From an uncultured Psychroserpens sp. (GTDB taxonomy: Bacteria; Bacteroidota; Bacteroidia; Flavobacteriales; Flavobacteriaceae): a stretch of 64,000 nucleotides of DNA. Numbering within the stretch: position 1 is the first letter of the stretch; the number at the start of each line of letters is the position of its first letter. The stretch is from contig NZ_CANLNS010000001.1 of assembly GCF_947492715.1 (NCBI RefSeq), positions 62,001 to 126,000 on the forward strand. Direction: 5' to 3'. The notes beneath the pieces were generated by a model, which had not been told where the DNA came from, did no database searches, and saw nothing but the letters and a program-made list of their open reading frames with translations. Below, piece after piece: positions 1 to 10,286 of the stretch. Made by a program: the position numbers and the translations under genes.

Positions 1-1
1 G

Positions 2-2140
2 TTCGGAACTAATTTTAGTCATTTAACATATGATTTATCCGCTTTTGATGGTGCACCAAGTTTAATGGTAAGAATTTACTATTATGCAGATTGGGGTGAT
101 GGCGTCGCAGTAGACAACATTCAACTTCATGGAACACGACCACTTAGCCCATCTTTTACTTGGACTGGCACAGTTGACGCTTATACTGACGCTGCAGCTA
201 CTATACCTTACACTCCTGGAACAGCCACAGGATCCGTCTATGTAAAACCAACTTTTACACAACTGCAACAACCAACTTTTTCTTTTACCGCTAATGCAAC
301 ACTTTCAAACGGTTGTACCATTAGTAAAGATATTTCAATTACTAATAATACAAAAATCTGGAATGGTACTCAGGGCACAACAACATGGAACGACCCAAAT
401 AATTGGTATCCTACGGGAGTTCCAACTAGCGATAATTGTGTTATTATTGATGATGTTGGTGTGTTACCAGACCCTACTATTTTAGGACCACCGGTACCTC
501 CAACTCCTTCATACGCAAGAAATTTAACCATTAAAAGTAATGCCAATTTAGAACTGGAATCGTCAACATCATTAACTGTTACGGATTGGATAAATGTAGA
601 TGCAAATGGCTCATTAATGGTAAAAAACAGCGCTAATTTAGTACAGGTGACCAATGTAGCTACCAATAACAATACAGGAAATATCACAATGCAGCGAGAG
701 GTTACTGGGTTAAGTACTTCAGATTACGTTTATTGGTCTTCTGCCGTTGAAAATTTCGGACTTAGTGGAGTATCTCCTGGTACAAGTGCAGGATACCTCT
801 TAGACTGGATTCCTACAGTTGGTGGAAATGGTGCTGGTAACTATGGCGAATGGCGTTCCCTTTCAGAAAACATGACTCCAGGAAAAGGTTATGCTATAAG
901 GGGATTATCTGGAACTTTAACACCAAATACTGCAGAGTTTATTGGCCGTCCAAGTAATGGTATAATTAACAGACAAATCTTAAGAGGCACCTATAACGGA
1001 GTAGACTACCCAGGTGCTGGGGCAACTGTTGCCACAGCCATTGATGATAATTGGAATCTTGTAGGTAATCCTTTTCCCTCGGCAATTTTTGCTGACACTT
1101 TTATTACAATGAATGCTTCTAATATCATTGATGACTCCAATCCGGCAATAGCAGGAACTGTTTATCTTTGGTCACATCAATCAGCTCCAAGCAATGCTGT
1201 TACCGACCCGTTTTATGGCGATTTTGTTTATAATTATAATCCAAATGATTACATCGCTTACAATTTGACAGGTTCTACTCCAGCAGGATTTAATGGATTT
1301 ATTGGTGCAGGTCAAGCATTTTTTGTTCTCATGGATCATACCGCGTCAACACCAGCGAATCTTGTATTTGACAATACAATGAGAAACGGTGTTTATAGTA
1401 ATAATCAATTTTACAGAAATGCTAATCCTTCATCTAATGATAGTGATACTGTAATAGTAAAGCATAGAATATGGCTAGATTTAATTGATAATAACAATAA
1501 CGCGCATTCTATATTAGTGGGTTATATTTCAGGAGCCACCAATGATAAAGACAGACTTTATGATGGTGATCAGTTAAGTGATGGCAACACACTCTTCTAT
1601 TCAATTATTGATGAAAAAAGCATGTCGATTCAAGGGAGATCGCTTCCTTTTAACAATAATGATATTGTTCCTCTTGGATACAGAATCTCTCAAAATGGAG
1701 ATTATTCTATTGCAATCAACACAGTTGACGGCTTATTTGAGGACATCAATCAAAACATCTTTTTAGAAGACACCTATACAAATACAATTCACGATTTACG
1801 TTTAAGTCCGTATAATTTTAACTCAAATGCTGGAACTATTAATGACAGGTTTATTCTGAGATATACAGATAACACATTATCTGTTGATAACCCAGAAGCA
1901 TTAGACGGACTTACTATAATTGCTCCAAACGGAAAATACATTAAAATAGAATCAACGACCAATCCTATTCAAAATGTAAAGGTCTACGATTTATTAGGAA
2001 GAGTGGTAATAGATAAGCCTAACGTAAATGCTAGTGAGTTAAATATTCAAACCAAACATCTAGCAAATTCTGCTTACATTGTAAAAGTAACATTGCTAAA
2101 TGACCAACAAAAAATTCAAAAAGTCGTTCTTAAGCAATAA
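2..2140 (+). CDS. T9SS type A sorting-domain surface protein, 5' partial
   Basis: The frame is open from the first bases of the window, so this is the C-terminal 712 residues of a larger secreted protein. It begins inside what looks like a jelly-roll (cleaved-adhesin/MAM-like) domain, followed by a WNG...W..P.GVPT segment and a long beta-rich region with the phrases WNLVGNPFPSAI and HRIWLDL. The last ~70 residues (ending KVVLKQ, with VYDLLGRVV and AYIVKV) form a typical T9SS type A sorting domain, so the protein should be exported by the Por/Gld machinery and anchored at or released from the cell surface. It is a paralogue of the complete protein encoded at 2922-7055. Substrate or ligand is unknown. 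Confidence 0.9.
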   Translation, partial: FGTNFSHLTYDLSAFDGAPSLMVRIYYYADWGDGVAVDNIQLHGTRPLSPSFTWTGTVDAYTDAAATIPYTPGTATGSVYVKPTFTQLQQPTFSFTANATLSNGCTISKDISITNNTKIWNGTQGTTTWNDPNNWYPTGVPTSDNCVIIDDVGVLPDPTILGPPVPPTPSYARNLTIKSNANLELESSTSLTVTDWINVDANGSLMVKNSANLVQVTNVATNNNTGNITMQREVTGLSTSDYVYWSSAVENFGLSGVSPGTSAGYLLDWIPTVGGNGAGNYGEWRSLSENMTPGKGYAIRGLSGTLTPNTAEFIGRPSNGIINRQILRGTYNGVDYPGAGATVATAIDDNWNLVGNPFPSAIFADTFITMNASNIIDDSNPAIAGTVYLWSHQSAPSNAVTDPFYGDFVYNYNPNDYIAYNLTGSTPAGFNGFIGAGQAFFVLMDHTASTPANLVFDNTMRNGVYSNNQFYRNANPSSNDSDTVIVKHRIWLDLIDNNNNAHSILVGYISGATNDKDRLYDGDQLSDGNTLFYSIIDEKSMSIQGRSLPFNNNDIVPLGYRISQNGDYSIAINTVDGLFEDINQNIFLEDTYTNTIHDLRLSPYNFNSNAGTINDRFILRYTDNTLSVDNPEALDGLTIIAPNGKYIKIESTTNPIQNVKVYDLLGRVVIDKPNVNASELNIQTKHLANSAYIVKVTLLNDQQKIQKVVLKQ

Positions 2141-2160
2141 AGCTAAGAATCATAATAAAA

Positions 2161-2196
2161 AAAGACCGCCATACATTTCGAAGGCGGTCTTTTTTA
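2161..2196 (+). terminator. Rho-independent terminator after the T9SS gene
   Basis: A 10-bp perfect stem (AAAGACCGCC at 2161-2170 with its complement at 2183-2192) is followed by a T run, 20 bases after the stop codon at 2140. Confidence 0.9.
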
Positions 2197-2461
2197 TTTT
2201 AGATATCATAGACTCGGTAATCATATTTCATTTAAAACATAATCTTAATTGATAATCTTAATCAAAAAAGTTAAAATTATTAGCTATTCACAACATGTTA
2301 ACTAAAATCATATTAATTACACAATAAAACATTAAAATTATTAATATTTTTTCATACATTAATCATCTTTAAGCCTCAAATCTATATTAGACATTTTAGT
2401 CACTAAAACTAACATCTCGTTAGAATGATACTATTCTATTAAGTTTAGAACGATATAGATT
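2197..2461. other. AT-rich intergenic region without recognisable gene
   Basis: No open frame with coding character was found here. The short phrase ATAATCTTAAT occurs twice around 2238-2262. The promoter of the downstream pair of secreted-protein genes must lie here, but I see no clean TAnnTTTG box; the nearest match is TAAGTTTA shortly before the start codon at 2462. Confidence 0.4.
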
Positions 2462-2893
2462 ATGATTAAACAATTACTTTTTTTAACGGCTTTAATACTT
2501 GCTTATTATTCTACTGAAAGCCAAACAATTACTTCCAACACTAATGAATGCATCCAAAACTTTACAATAGAAGCTAAGACGATTTCAGGAAACAATCAAA
2601 ACGTAAATGATATTATAATTTCATGGGATTTTTCTGAAACAAACGATACACAAAACCTAGAGTTAACTTTCGAAGTTCAACCCTTAAATGCTTGTTGGAA
2701 TGGATTAAACGGAACAAACAGATCTGAAGTAAAAACTTATAAAATCGTTGACTTTTCAGAAAACACCGTCGGAAATAAAACATTAGCGTACAATGATTTG
2801 AATTGTAAGTGTATTAAATGGAAAGCCATAATCTTAAACCCAACTACAAATTGTGAAACCAAAACAGAATGGCAGTTTACTAGTTTCTTGTAA
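2462..2893 (+). CDS. Small exported protein of unknown function
   Basis: It encodes 143 residues with an N-terminal signal peptide (hydrophobic residues 4-15, cleavage likely after TESQ). The mature part has six cysteines, which suggests disulphides in the periplasm or outside the cell. It has no lipobox and no T9SS sorting domain. It lies 28 bp upstream of the giant T9SS gene and is likely co-transcribed with it, so it may be an accessory factor for that protein. I do not recognise a family. Confidence 0.75.
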   Translation: MIKQLLFLTALILAYYSTESQTITSNTNECIQNFTIEAKTISGNNQNVNDIIISWDFSETNDTQNLELTFEVQPLNACWNGLNGTNRSEVKTYKIVDFSENTVGNKTLAYNDLNCKCIKWKAIILNPTTNCETKTEWQFTSFL

Positions 2894-2921
2894 TTAACAA
2901 CCAACTCAGAAGCATGACGAC

Positions 2922-5900
2922 ATGAAAAAAATTACAATATTCTTTATATGTTACTTCACTTTAAATCTATCCTTTTCTCAAGGAACAGACGTCTTAAGTT
3001 CAGAACAATTTTGTTCTGGAACTTCTCAATTAACATTCAATAATGTTTTTGGAATGCCAGACAATACTCCCGTTGGCTGTCTAGGATCCATACCAAATGC
3101 GGCCTACTTCTATTTACAAATTGATCAACCAGGTGATTTAATTTTCACGATTAATCAAGAAGACACAGGTGGCACTCCAATTGATGTTGATTTCATTGCT
3201 TGGGGACCTTTCATAGATATAGCAGATGCGAATGCTAACATTTCCTTTACAAATTGTCCAACATGTCCAAACAACACCGCCAACCCAACGTTTTACCCGT
3301 ATGCAACCGATCAAATTACCGATTGCAGCTTTAGTATCGCTCCTACCGAGACCATGAATATTTTAAACGCAATGCAGGGCGAGGTTTATGTTGTACTAAT
3401 AACCAATTATAATGGTAGTCAAGGAATAATTGATTTTCAACAAACTTCTGGAAATGGAACAACGACATGTGCAAGTTTACCAGTATGTGGAAGTCAATAT
3501 TATGACATGGGCGGCACATCTGGTCCATATTCTGGAAATGAATCTACAACCATAAGCCCTTATTTTGCTGGCGGAACAGTTACAGTAGATTTTACTTCTG
3601 TTGATATTCCTGACGCTGGGGATGTTTTAACGGTATACAATGGACCAAATAACACGTTTCCGATTCTAGGAACAGTAACTTCTGCACCTGTTTCATTTAC
3701 CTCCAATACTGCAGGTAATCCAACGGGAGAGATTACGTTTGATTTCGTTTCAGACGGGGATGCTAATGTTGGAACGGGATGGGTAGCAGATATTACATGT
3801 ACACCTCCTCCAACACCACCAACATGCGGATTCACATTCTATGACAGTGGTGGCTCAGGTGGTGATTACAACAATAACGAACTTCAAACAACAACATTCT
3901 ATCCAGATATTGCAGGTGATGCCGTAACTGCAACCTTCACAGCTTTTGATCTTGAAAGCTGCTGCGACGAATTAAGAATTTATGACGGACCTAATGCATC
4001 GTTCCCTCTTTTAGGAGTCTTTGCAGGAAATACAATACCTGGACCATTCACGTCATCTGATGCTTCTGGTGCTTTGACTTTCGTTTTTGATAGCGATAGT
4101 TCAGTAACCGAAAGCGGATGGGCAGCGAATTTAACTTGTGCACCATACGTACCTCCAGTGATTTGCGGCTCTACTTTTTATGACAGCGGTGGTGTGGCCG
4201 GTAATTACTCAAATAACGAATTGAGCGCAACCACATTAACTCCAGATATCCTAGGCACTGCTATAACGGTAACATTTACAGCTTTCGACTTAGAATCTTG
4301 CTGCGATGATCTGCTTGTATATGATGGGCCTGATGCTACATATCCATTATTAGGAACCTTCTCAGGAACAGCTATTCCTGGACCATTCACATCCACAGAT
4401 CCTTCTGGATCTTTGACTTTTGTTTTTGATAGTGATAGCTCAGTAACCGAAAGCGGATGGGTAGCTGATGTTACCTGTGGCAATAATTGTAACTTAATGA
4501 TTACAGATACTAACTATCCTATTGGAGCTGATGAATGCAATTTAGACTATACCGAACTTACAACAAACGCACCTATTCCTGCGCCTACAACTACCGTGTT
4601 TGTTGAAAATTTTAACGCGACTAATTTCCCTGCTGGTTGGACCGTAACCAACGGCGCACCAAGTGCAGATTGGATTGTATCCACTACAAATAATGCGGGA
4701 GGAACAGCGAACGAAGCAAATTTAGAATGGACAACAGGTGATGATGTAAGTAATTGGCGTTTAAGATCTCCTGCTATCGATATAACAGGCCAAACCAACC
4801 TTCAATTAAGTTTTAAACATGAATTAAATATTTTTTTAGGTGGTGATATTTCAATTCGGGTGCAAACCTCTTTAGACGGAACTAACTGGACAAACCAGTA
4901 TACCGCTTTAAATGTTCCAAATGATATTGCAGCTACTACTGAAAACATAGATATTTCTGCGTTAGATGGAAATACTACCCTATACATTAGATTTAGACTA
5001 AATGGAGACACACTAGACCTCTTTGATTGGTTCATCGATGACGTGATTGTTACGGCCGATGGAACGCCGTCACCTCCACAGGTCACATGGTCTCCAACGA
5101 CCGGCTTATACACAGATAATACTTTGACCACAGCATATGCAGGTGGTTTTGCAGGCACAGTTTATGCTGCTCCAAACGGTATCCAAACTTATACCGCAAC
5201 AGATAACAACGCCTGTACTGATACAGCAACAGTTATCTATAATAAAAAAACATGGAACGGTTCCTCAAATAATAACTGGTATATAGGCAGTAATTGGACA
5301 CCTACTGGAGTGCCCACCATAGATAACTGCATTGTAATTCCAGATAATAGCACTGTACCCAATGCACCTTTAGCAGATAAAGCTCAAACACCAATCCCGT
5401 TACCTCCTCAGCCTGCTCAAGCAAGAAGCCTAACGTTAGAGTCAAATGCTTATCTCGAGCTTGAAACCAATACAGAACTCATTGTTCAAGAATGGGTAAA
5501 TGTTCAAAATACAGGTGTTTTAAATTTAAAAAGTAGTTCGAGTTTAATTCAAATTGAGGATGCTGCCGTTAACTCTGGAACTATTCATGTGCAACGCTCT
5601 CCCAATTTTGATGAAAGTGCTGTAGCAAACTCAGAATATGTATACTGGGCATCACCTGTTGCCAATTATCAAGTTGCAAATATTTCTCCTTCTTCTAGTT
5701 TAATTTTTGACTGGACACCAACCGTTGCTGGAAACGGAACAGGCAACCACGGCGAATGGTTTTCAGCATCAGGAAATATGATAAATGGTGCTGGTTATAT
5801 TGTAAGAGGATTGGCAGGCACTCCAACCACAATACCTTCTACGACCTATACCATAGCAAATAACACCGCTCTATTTAGTGGTGTTCCTAATAATGGAATT

Positions 5901-7055
5901 ATTACAAAACAGATTTTTCATGGAGGTTATAATGGAGGTAATTACCCAGGAATAGGCAATACCGCTACTAACGAGGACGACAACTGGAATCTCATTGGAA
6001 ACCCTTACCCTTCGGCTATTTCCGCTAATGCCTTTACAAATTTAAACACCAATATTAATGGTACTGTTTATGTTTGGCCGCATAACTCTAGTTACTCCAT
6101 TGCAACTCAAGATCCCTTCTATGAAGATTATGTTTATAACTACGATGGCAATGACTATATTGAACATAACAATACAGGATCAAATCCCCCTGGCACAAGT
6201 GATTTATTTATCGGATCAGGTCAGGCATTTTTTGTAATGATGAATCACAGCGCCACTTCTGGATCTACTGTTACATTTAATAATAACATGAGACAAGTGC
6301 TTTCAACTTATAACAATAACACTTTTTTTAGATCTATCGATTCAGATCAGAATACCAATCGAAACACTATAGAACGCCATAGAATATGGCTAGATTTATT
6401 GTCACCAAATGATATTACTAATACGATATTAGTTGGTTATGTTAATGATGCGACCAACGATTTTGATCGTCTTTATGACGGTTATGATTTTAGCGGAGAG
6501 AACAATGCCTTTTATTCAGTCTTAAACAACGAAAATTTATCCATTCAAGGTCGATCATTACCATTTTTACAAGATGACATTGTTCCCTTAGGCATTATCT
6601 CTAACGAAACTGGAAGTCATACTATAGCTATAAATTCATTAGATGGATTGTTCTCAGATGAGGAACAAACCATATATATAGAAGACACTGCATTGAACAT
6701 CATACATGATATTCGGATGTCGCCTTACACCTTTACCATAGAAGCTGGAATTCATAACAATAGATTCATTTTAAGATATACTAACCAATCTCTAGGTGTC
6801 AACCCAACAGATGGTTATGAAGGCATAACTATTATTGCTCCTAAAAGTGAATACGTAAAGGTTTCTTCGGAAATTGGAACCATAAGTACTTTTACTATTT
6901 ACGACATCATAGGCAGATCTATATTTACAAAAACCAATATTAACGAGTCCGGTTTCCTCTTAAACGACACCGCATTATCGGATGGCACTTACATTGTAAA
7001 AGTTGTATTAAACAACGGAAAACAAAAAACTCAAAAGGTGGTTATTCGTCAATAA
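2922..7055 (+). CDS. Giant T9SS adhesin-like protein with three CUB domains
   Basis: It encodes 1377 residues. A signal peptide (MKKITIFFICYF..., cut near residue 19) is followed by a cysteine-containing N-terminal domain (about 20-185), then three CUB-type domains at about 189-291, 300-406 and 414-520 (each with FYD.GG/YYD.GG, a YDGP or YNGP turn and a GW..D/N.TC end). A jelly-roll domain follows at about 560-713, then a WNG...NW.PTGVPT region from about 777, and a T9SS type A sorting domain in the last 70 residues. CUB2 and CUB3 are nearly identical and carry the ESCCD signature. The C-terminal 600 residues are paralogous to the protein ending at 2140. It is probably a surface adhesin or matrix protein; the ligand is unknown. 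Confidence 0.9.
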   Translation: MKKITIFFICYFTLNLSFSQGTDVLSSEQFCSGTSQLTFNNVFGMPDNTPVGCLGSIPNAAYFYLQIDQPGDLIFTINQEDTGGTPIDVDFIAWGPFIDIADANANISFTNCPTCPNNTANPTFYPYATDQITDCSFSIAPTETMNILNAMQGEVYVVLITNYNGSQGIIDFQQTSGNGTTTCASLPVCGSQYYDMGGTSGPYSGNESTTISPYFAGGTVTVDFTSVDIPDAGDVLTVYNGPNNTFPILGTVTSAPVSFTSNTAGNPTGEITFDFVSDGDANVGTGWVADITCTPPPTPPTCGFTFYDSGGSGGDYNNNELQTTTFYPDIAGDAVTATFTAFDLESCCDELRIYDGPNASFPLLGVFAGNTIPGPFTSSDASGALTFVFDSDSSVTESGWAANLTCAPYVPPVICGSTFYDSGGVAGNYSNNELSATTLTPDILGTAITVTFTAFDLESCCDDLLVYDGPDATYPLLGTFSGTAIPGPFTSTDPSGSLTFVFDSDSSVTESGWVADVTCGNNCNLMITDTNYPIGADECNLDYTELTTNAPIPAPTTTVFVENFNATNFPAGWTVTNGAPSADWIVSTTNNAGGTANEANLEWTTGDDVSNWRLRSPAIDITGQTNLQLSFKHELNIFLGGDISIRVQTSLDGTNWTNQYTALNVPNDIAATTENIDISALDGNTTLYIRFRLNGDTLDLFDWFIDDVIVTADGTPSPPQVTWSPTTGLYTDNTLTTAYAGGFAGTVYAAPNGIQTYTATDNNACTDTATVIYNKKTWNGSSNNNWYIGSNWTPTGVPTIDNCIVIPDNSTVPNAPLADKAQTPIPLPPQPAQARSLTLESNAYLELETNTELIVQEWVNVQNTGVLNLKSSSSLIQIEDAAVNSGTIHVQRSPNFDESAVANSEYVYWASPVANYQVANISPSSSLIFDWTPTVAGNGTGNHGEWFSASGNMINGAGYIVRGLAGTPTTIPSTTYTIANNTALFSGVPNNGIITKQIFHGGYNGGNYPGIGNTATNEDDNWNLIGNPYPSAISANAFTNLNTNINGTVYVWPHNSSYSIATQDPFYEDYVYNYDGNDYIEHNNTGSNPPGTSDLFIGSGQAFFVMMNHSATSGSTVTFNNNMRQVLSTYNNNTFFRSIDSDQNTNRNTIERHRIWLDLLSPNDITNTILVGYVNDATNDFDRLYDGYDFSGENNAFYSVLNNENLSIQGRSLPFLQDDIVPLGIISNETGSHTIAINSLDGLFSDEEQTIYIEDTALNIIHDIRMSPYTFTIEAGIHNNRFILRYTNQSLGVNPTDGYEGITIIAPKSEYVKVSSEIGTISTFTIYDIIGRSIFTKTNINESGFLLNDTALSDGTYIVKVVLNNGKQKTQKVVIRQ

Positions 7056-7057
7056 AA

Positions 7058-7589
<532 letters not shown>

Positions 7590-7590
<1 letters not shown>

Positions 7591-9590
7591 TGCCAACAAC
7601 AACCTTATCATTTAAAGATCAAATAAAAGAAGGAATACCAAGTGTTTTACCTCAACCCAAACCTTATGATCCTTCAATCAATCATGCTCCTAAAAGAAAA
7701 AGTATTTTATCTTCAGATGAAGAAAAGCTAGCGCTTAAAAATGCTCTACGCTATTTTGATAAATCTCAGCATGCAACCCTACTACCAGAATTCAAAAAAG
7801 AGCTTGACACGCACGGAAGGGTTTACATGTATCGTTTACGCCCTGATTACAAAATGTATGCGAGACCTATTGATGAGTACCCTGCTAACTCTAAACAGGC
7901 TGCCGCGATTATGCTTATGATTCAAAATAATTTGGACTACGCAGTAGCGCAACACCCACACGAATTAATTACTTACGGTGGCAATGGGGGTGTCTTTTCA
8001 AATTGGGCGCAGTATAGGTTAACAATGAAGTATTTGTCTGAAATGACAGACGAGCAGACTTTAGTTATGTACTCTGGGCATCCAATGGGATTATTCCCAA
8101 GCCACAAAGAAGCTCCGCGAGTGGTTGTCACTAATGGTATGATGATTCCTAATTATTCTCAACCAGATGACTGGGAAAAATTCAACGCCTTAGGTGTTAC
8201 TCAATATGGACAAATGACGGCTGGAAGTTACATGTATATTGGTCCGCAAGGTATTGTTCATGGCACAACTATAACTGTTTTGAATGGTTTTAGAAAAATA
8301 AAAAAAGAGCCCAAAGGTAATCTATTTGTGACCTCAGGTTTAGGAGGCATGTCTGGCGCTCAACCCAAAGCTGGCAATATTGCAGGCTGCATAACCGTTT
8401 GTGCAGAAGTAAACCCTAAGATTACCCAAGTGCGATTAGACCAGGGCTGGATCGATGTAAAAACCACAGATTTAGATGAATTGGTAGCCAGAGTTAGAAA
8501 GGCTAAAGCTGAAAAAGAAACGATATCTATTGCCTATCTAGGTAATGTCGTTGAAGTTTGGGAAAAATTTGATCAAGAACATATTCATATAGATCTTGGA
8601 AGCGATCAAACTTCTTTACATAATCCATGGGCTGGAGGCTATTACCCTGTTGATTTATCGTTTGATGAAGCTAATATCATGATGGCAGAAAACCCTGAAT
8701 TATTTAAAACCAAAGTTCAGGAGAGTTTACGTCGCCAAGCTAAAGCTATCAATAATCACACTGCAAAAGGCACTTATTTTTTTGACTACGGAAATGCATT
8801 TTTACTTGAAGCCTCTAGAGCTGGTGCAGATATTATGGCTGAAAATGGTATAGATTTCAAATATCCTTCTTATGTGCAGGATATTATGGGGCCAATGTGT
8901 TTTGATTATGGTTTTGGGCCGTTTAGATGGGTTTGTGCCTCTGGAAAACCAGAAGATCTCGCCAAAACAGATGCTATTGCTTGCCAAGTTTTAGAAGCGA
9001 TTAAAAAGAATTCTCCCGAAGAAATTCAGCAACAAATGTCTGATAATATTCAATGGATCAAAGGCGCACAGGAAAACAAACTCGTTGTTGGGTCACAAGC
9101 CAGAATTCTATATGCCGATGCCGAAGGACGAATGAAAATTGCAGAAGCATTTAATAAAGCCATAGCCAATGGTGAAATTGGGACTGTTGTATTGGGTCGT
9201 GACCACCATGATGTATCTGGAACCGATTCTCCATATAGAGAAACCAGTAATATTTATGATGGATCAAGATTCACAGCAGATATGGCTATTCACAACGTTA
9301 TTGGTGATAGTTTTAGAGGTGCTACTTGGGTAAGCATTCACAATGGTGGAGGTGTTGGATGGGGAGAAGTTATAAATGGTGGATTTGGTATGGTTCTTGA
9401 TGGTACTAAGGAAGCATCTGTACGATTAAAACGTATGCTTTTTTGGGATGTTAACAACGGAATTGCTAGACGAAGTTGGGCAAGAAATGACGAAGCTATT
9501 TTTGCCATTAAACGCGCCATGCAAAACGAACCTAATTTAAAGGTAACATTACCTAATAAAGTTGATGATGATTTATTAAACTCGTTATAA
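7590..9590 (+). CDS. hutU: Urocanate hydratase
   Basis: It encodes 666 residues, longer than the ~560-residue proteobacterial enzymes and typical of the long Bacteroidota form. It converts urocanate to imidazolone propionate with a tightly bound NAD+, the second step of histidine degradation in the cytosol. Family motifs are ITYGGNGG (about 127-134), the glycine-rich SGLGGMSGAQPKAGNIAGC NAD-binding stretch (about 249-267), and GPMCFDYGFGPFRW (434-447), where Cys437 sits at the position I recall as the essential cysteine. It is coupled by TAATG to the DUF5522 gene. No other hut gene is in the window, so the rest of the pathway must be elsewhere. Confidence 0.97.
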
Positions 9591-9607
9591 CCATAAAAAA
9601 AAGAATT

Positions 9608-10159
9608 ATGAAAAAACTACTCAAATTATTACCCATTGTGATGGTAACTTTGGTTATCACTTCTTGTAGCTCTGTTAGAGTCGCATCAGATTACGACAAA
9701 AATGCCGAATTCGGCAAATACAAGACGTTCGCATTCTTTAAAACAGGAATCGATAAAGCCGAAATTAGTGACCTAGATAAACGTAGAATTCTGCGCGCTA
9801 TCGAAACCGAATTATTAGCTCAAGGCTATACCAAATCTGAAAATCCAGATCTTTTGGTTAGTATTTTTACAAAATCAGAACAACGTGTTAATGTTTACAA
9901 CAATACCTGGGGCTATGGCGGCTGGGGTTGGGGAGGCTTTGGTCCTGGTTGGGGCTGGGGTTGGAATCAACCAACAGTATCTACAAGAACTCAAGGTTCT
10001 TTATTTGTTGACTTAATCGATGCTAATAAAAAGGAATTAGTATGGCAAGGTATGGGCACCGGACTTTTAACACAAAGAAGTGTGGAAAAGAAAGAAGCAA
10101 AAATAAAAGAGTTTGTAACTAAAATCATGCAAGAATACCCACCGCAAATCGCACAATAA
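9608..10159 (+). CDS. DUF4136-type lipoprotein
   Basis: It encodes 183 residues with a lipoprotein signal peptide and lipobox ITSC (Cys20), so it should be anchored in the outer membrane or inner membrane facing the periplasm. The body (SDYD...F..YKTF.F near the N-terminus; DL.V near 83; an ELVWQG.G motif near 142) fits DUF4136. A glycine/tryptophan-rich stretch at about 101-120 (GYGGWGWGGFGPGWGWGW) is probably a flexible or aromatic surface loop. It lies 17 bp after hutU and may be co-transcribed, but no functional link to histidine use is evident. Confidence 0.85.
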   Translation: MKKLLKLLPIVMVTLVITSCSSVRVASDYDKNAEFGKYKTFAFFKTGIDKAEISDLDKRRILRAIETELLAQGYTKSENPDLLVSIFTKSEQRVNVYNNTWGYGGWGWGGFGPGWGWGWNQPTVSTRTQGSLFVDLIDANKKELVWQGMGTGLLTQRSVEKKEAKIKEFVTKIMQEYPPQIAQ

Positions 10160-10176
10160 ATTATCTTAACAAGAAT

Positions 10177-10214
10177 AAAAAAAGCATCAGAACAGTTCTC
10201 TGGTGTTTTTTTTA
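10177..10214 (+). terminator. Rho-independent terminator after the lipoprotein gene
   Basis: An A-rich left arm ending AGCATCAG pairs with CTGGTGTTTTTT on the right, allowing two G:U pairs, and is followed by more T. It lies 17 bases after the stop codon. Confidence 0.8.
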
Positions 10215-10256
10215 TGCCTTTATTCCAGTTCATTTTCTGCTTCATTTCTAAAAGCC

Positions 10257-10264
10257 TATCTTTG
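10257..10264 (+). promoter_or_regulatory. -7 box TATCTTTG for the SulP gene
   Basis: A perfect TAnnTTTG box lies 22 bp before the ATG at 10287. It supports that ATG over an in-frame GTG at 10203, which lies inside the preceding terminator. Confidence 0.6.
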
Positions 10265-10286
10265 CCGACTTTTAAGTGCAAGAATT

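Noticed and set aside
3480-4480. Repeated DNA that could suggest a CRISPR or tandem array
   Set aside because: The repetition is at protein level: three CUB domains of about 105 residues each, with diverged DNA.
3560-5158. Several long open frames on the minus strand opposite the giant T9SS gene
   Set aside because: They lie entirely within a well-supported coding region, lack family-like sequence, and follow from its threonine/glycine-rich codon use.
10203-10286. Longer SulP reading frame from a GTG
   Set aside because: The GTG lies in the arm of the preceding terminator and upstream of the predicted -7 box at 10257; the ATG at 10287 fits the family.
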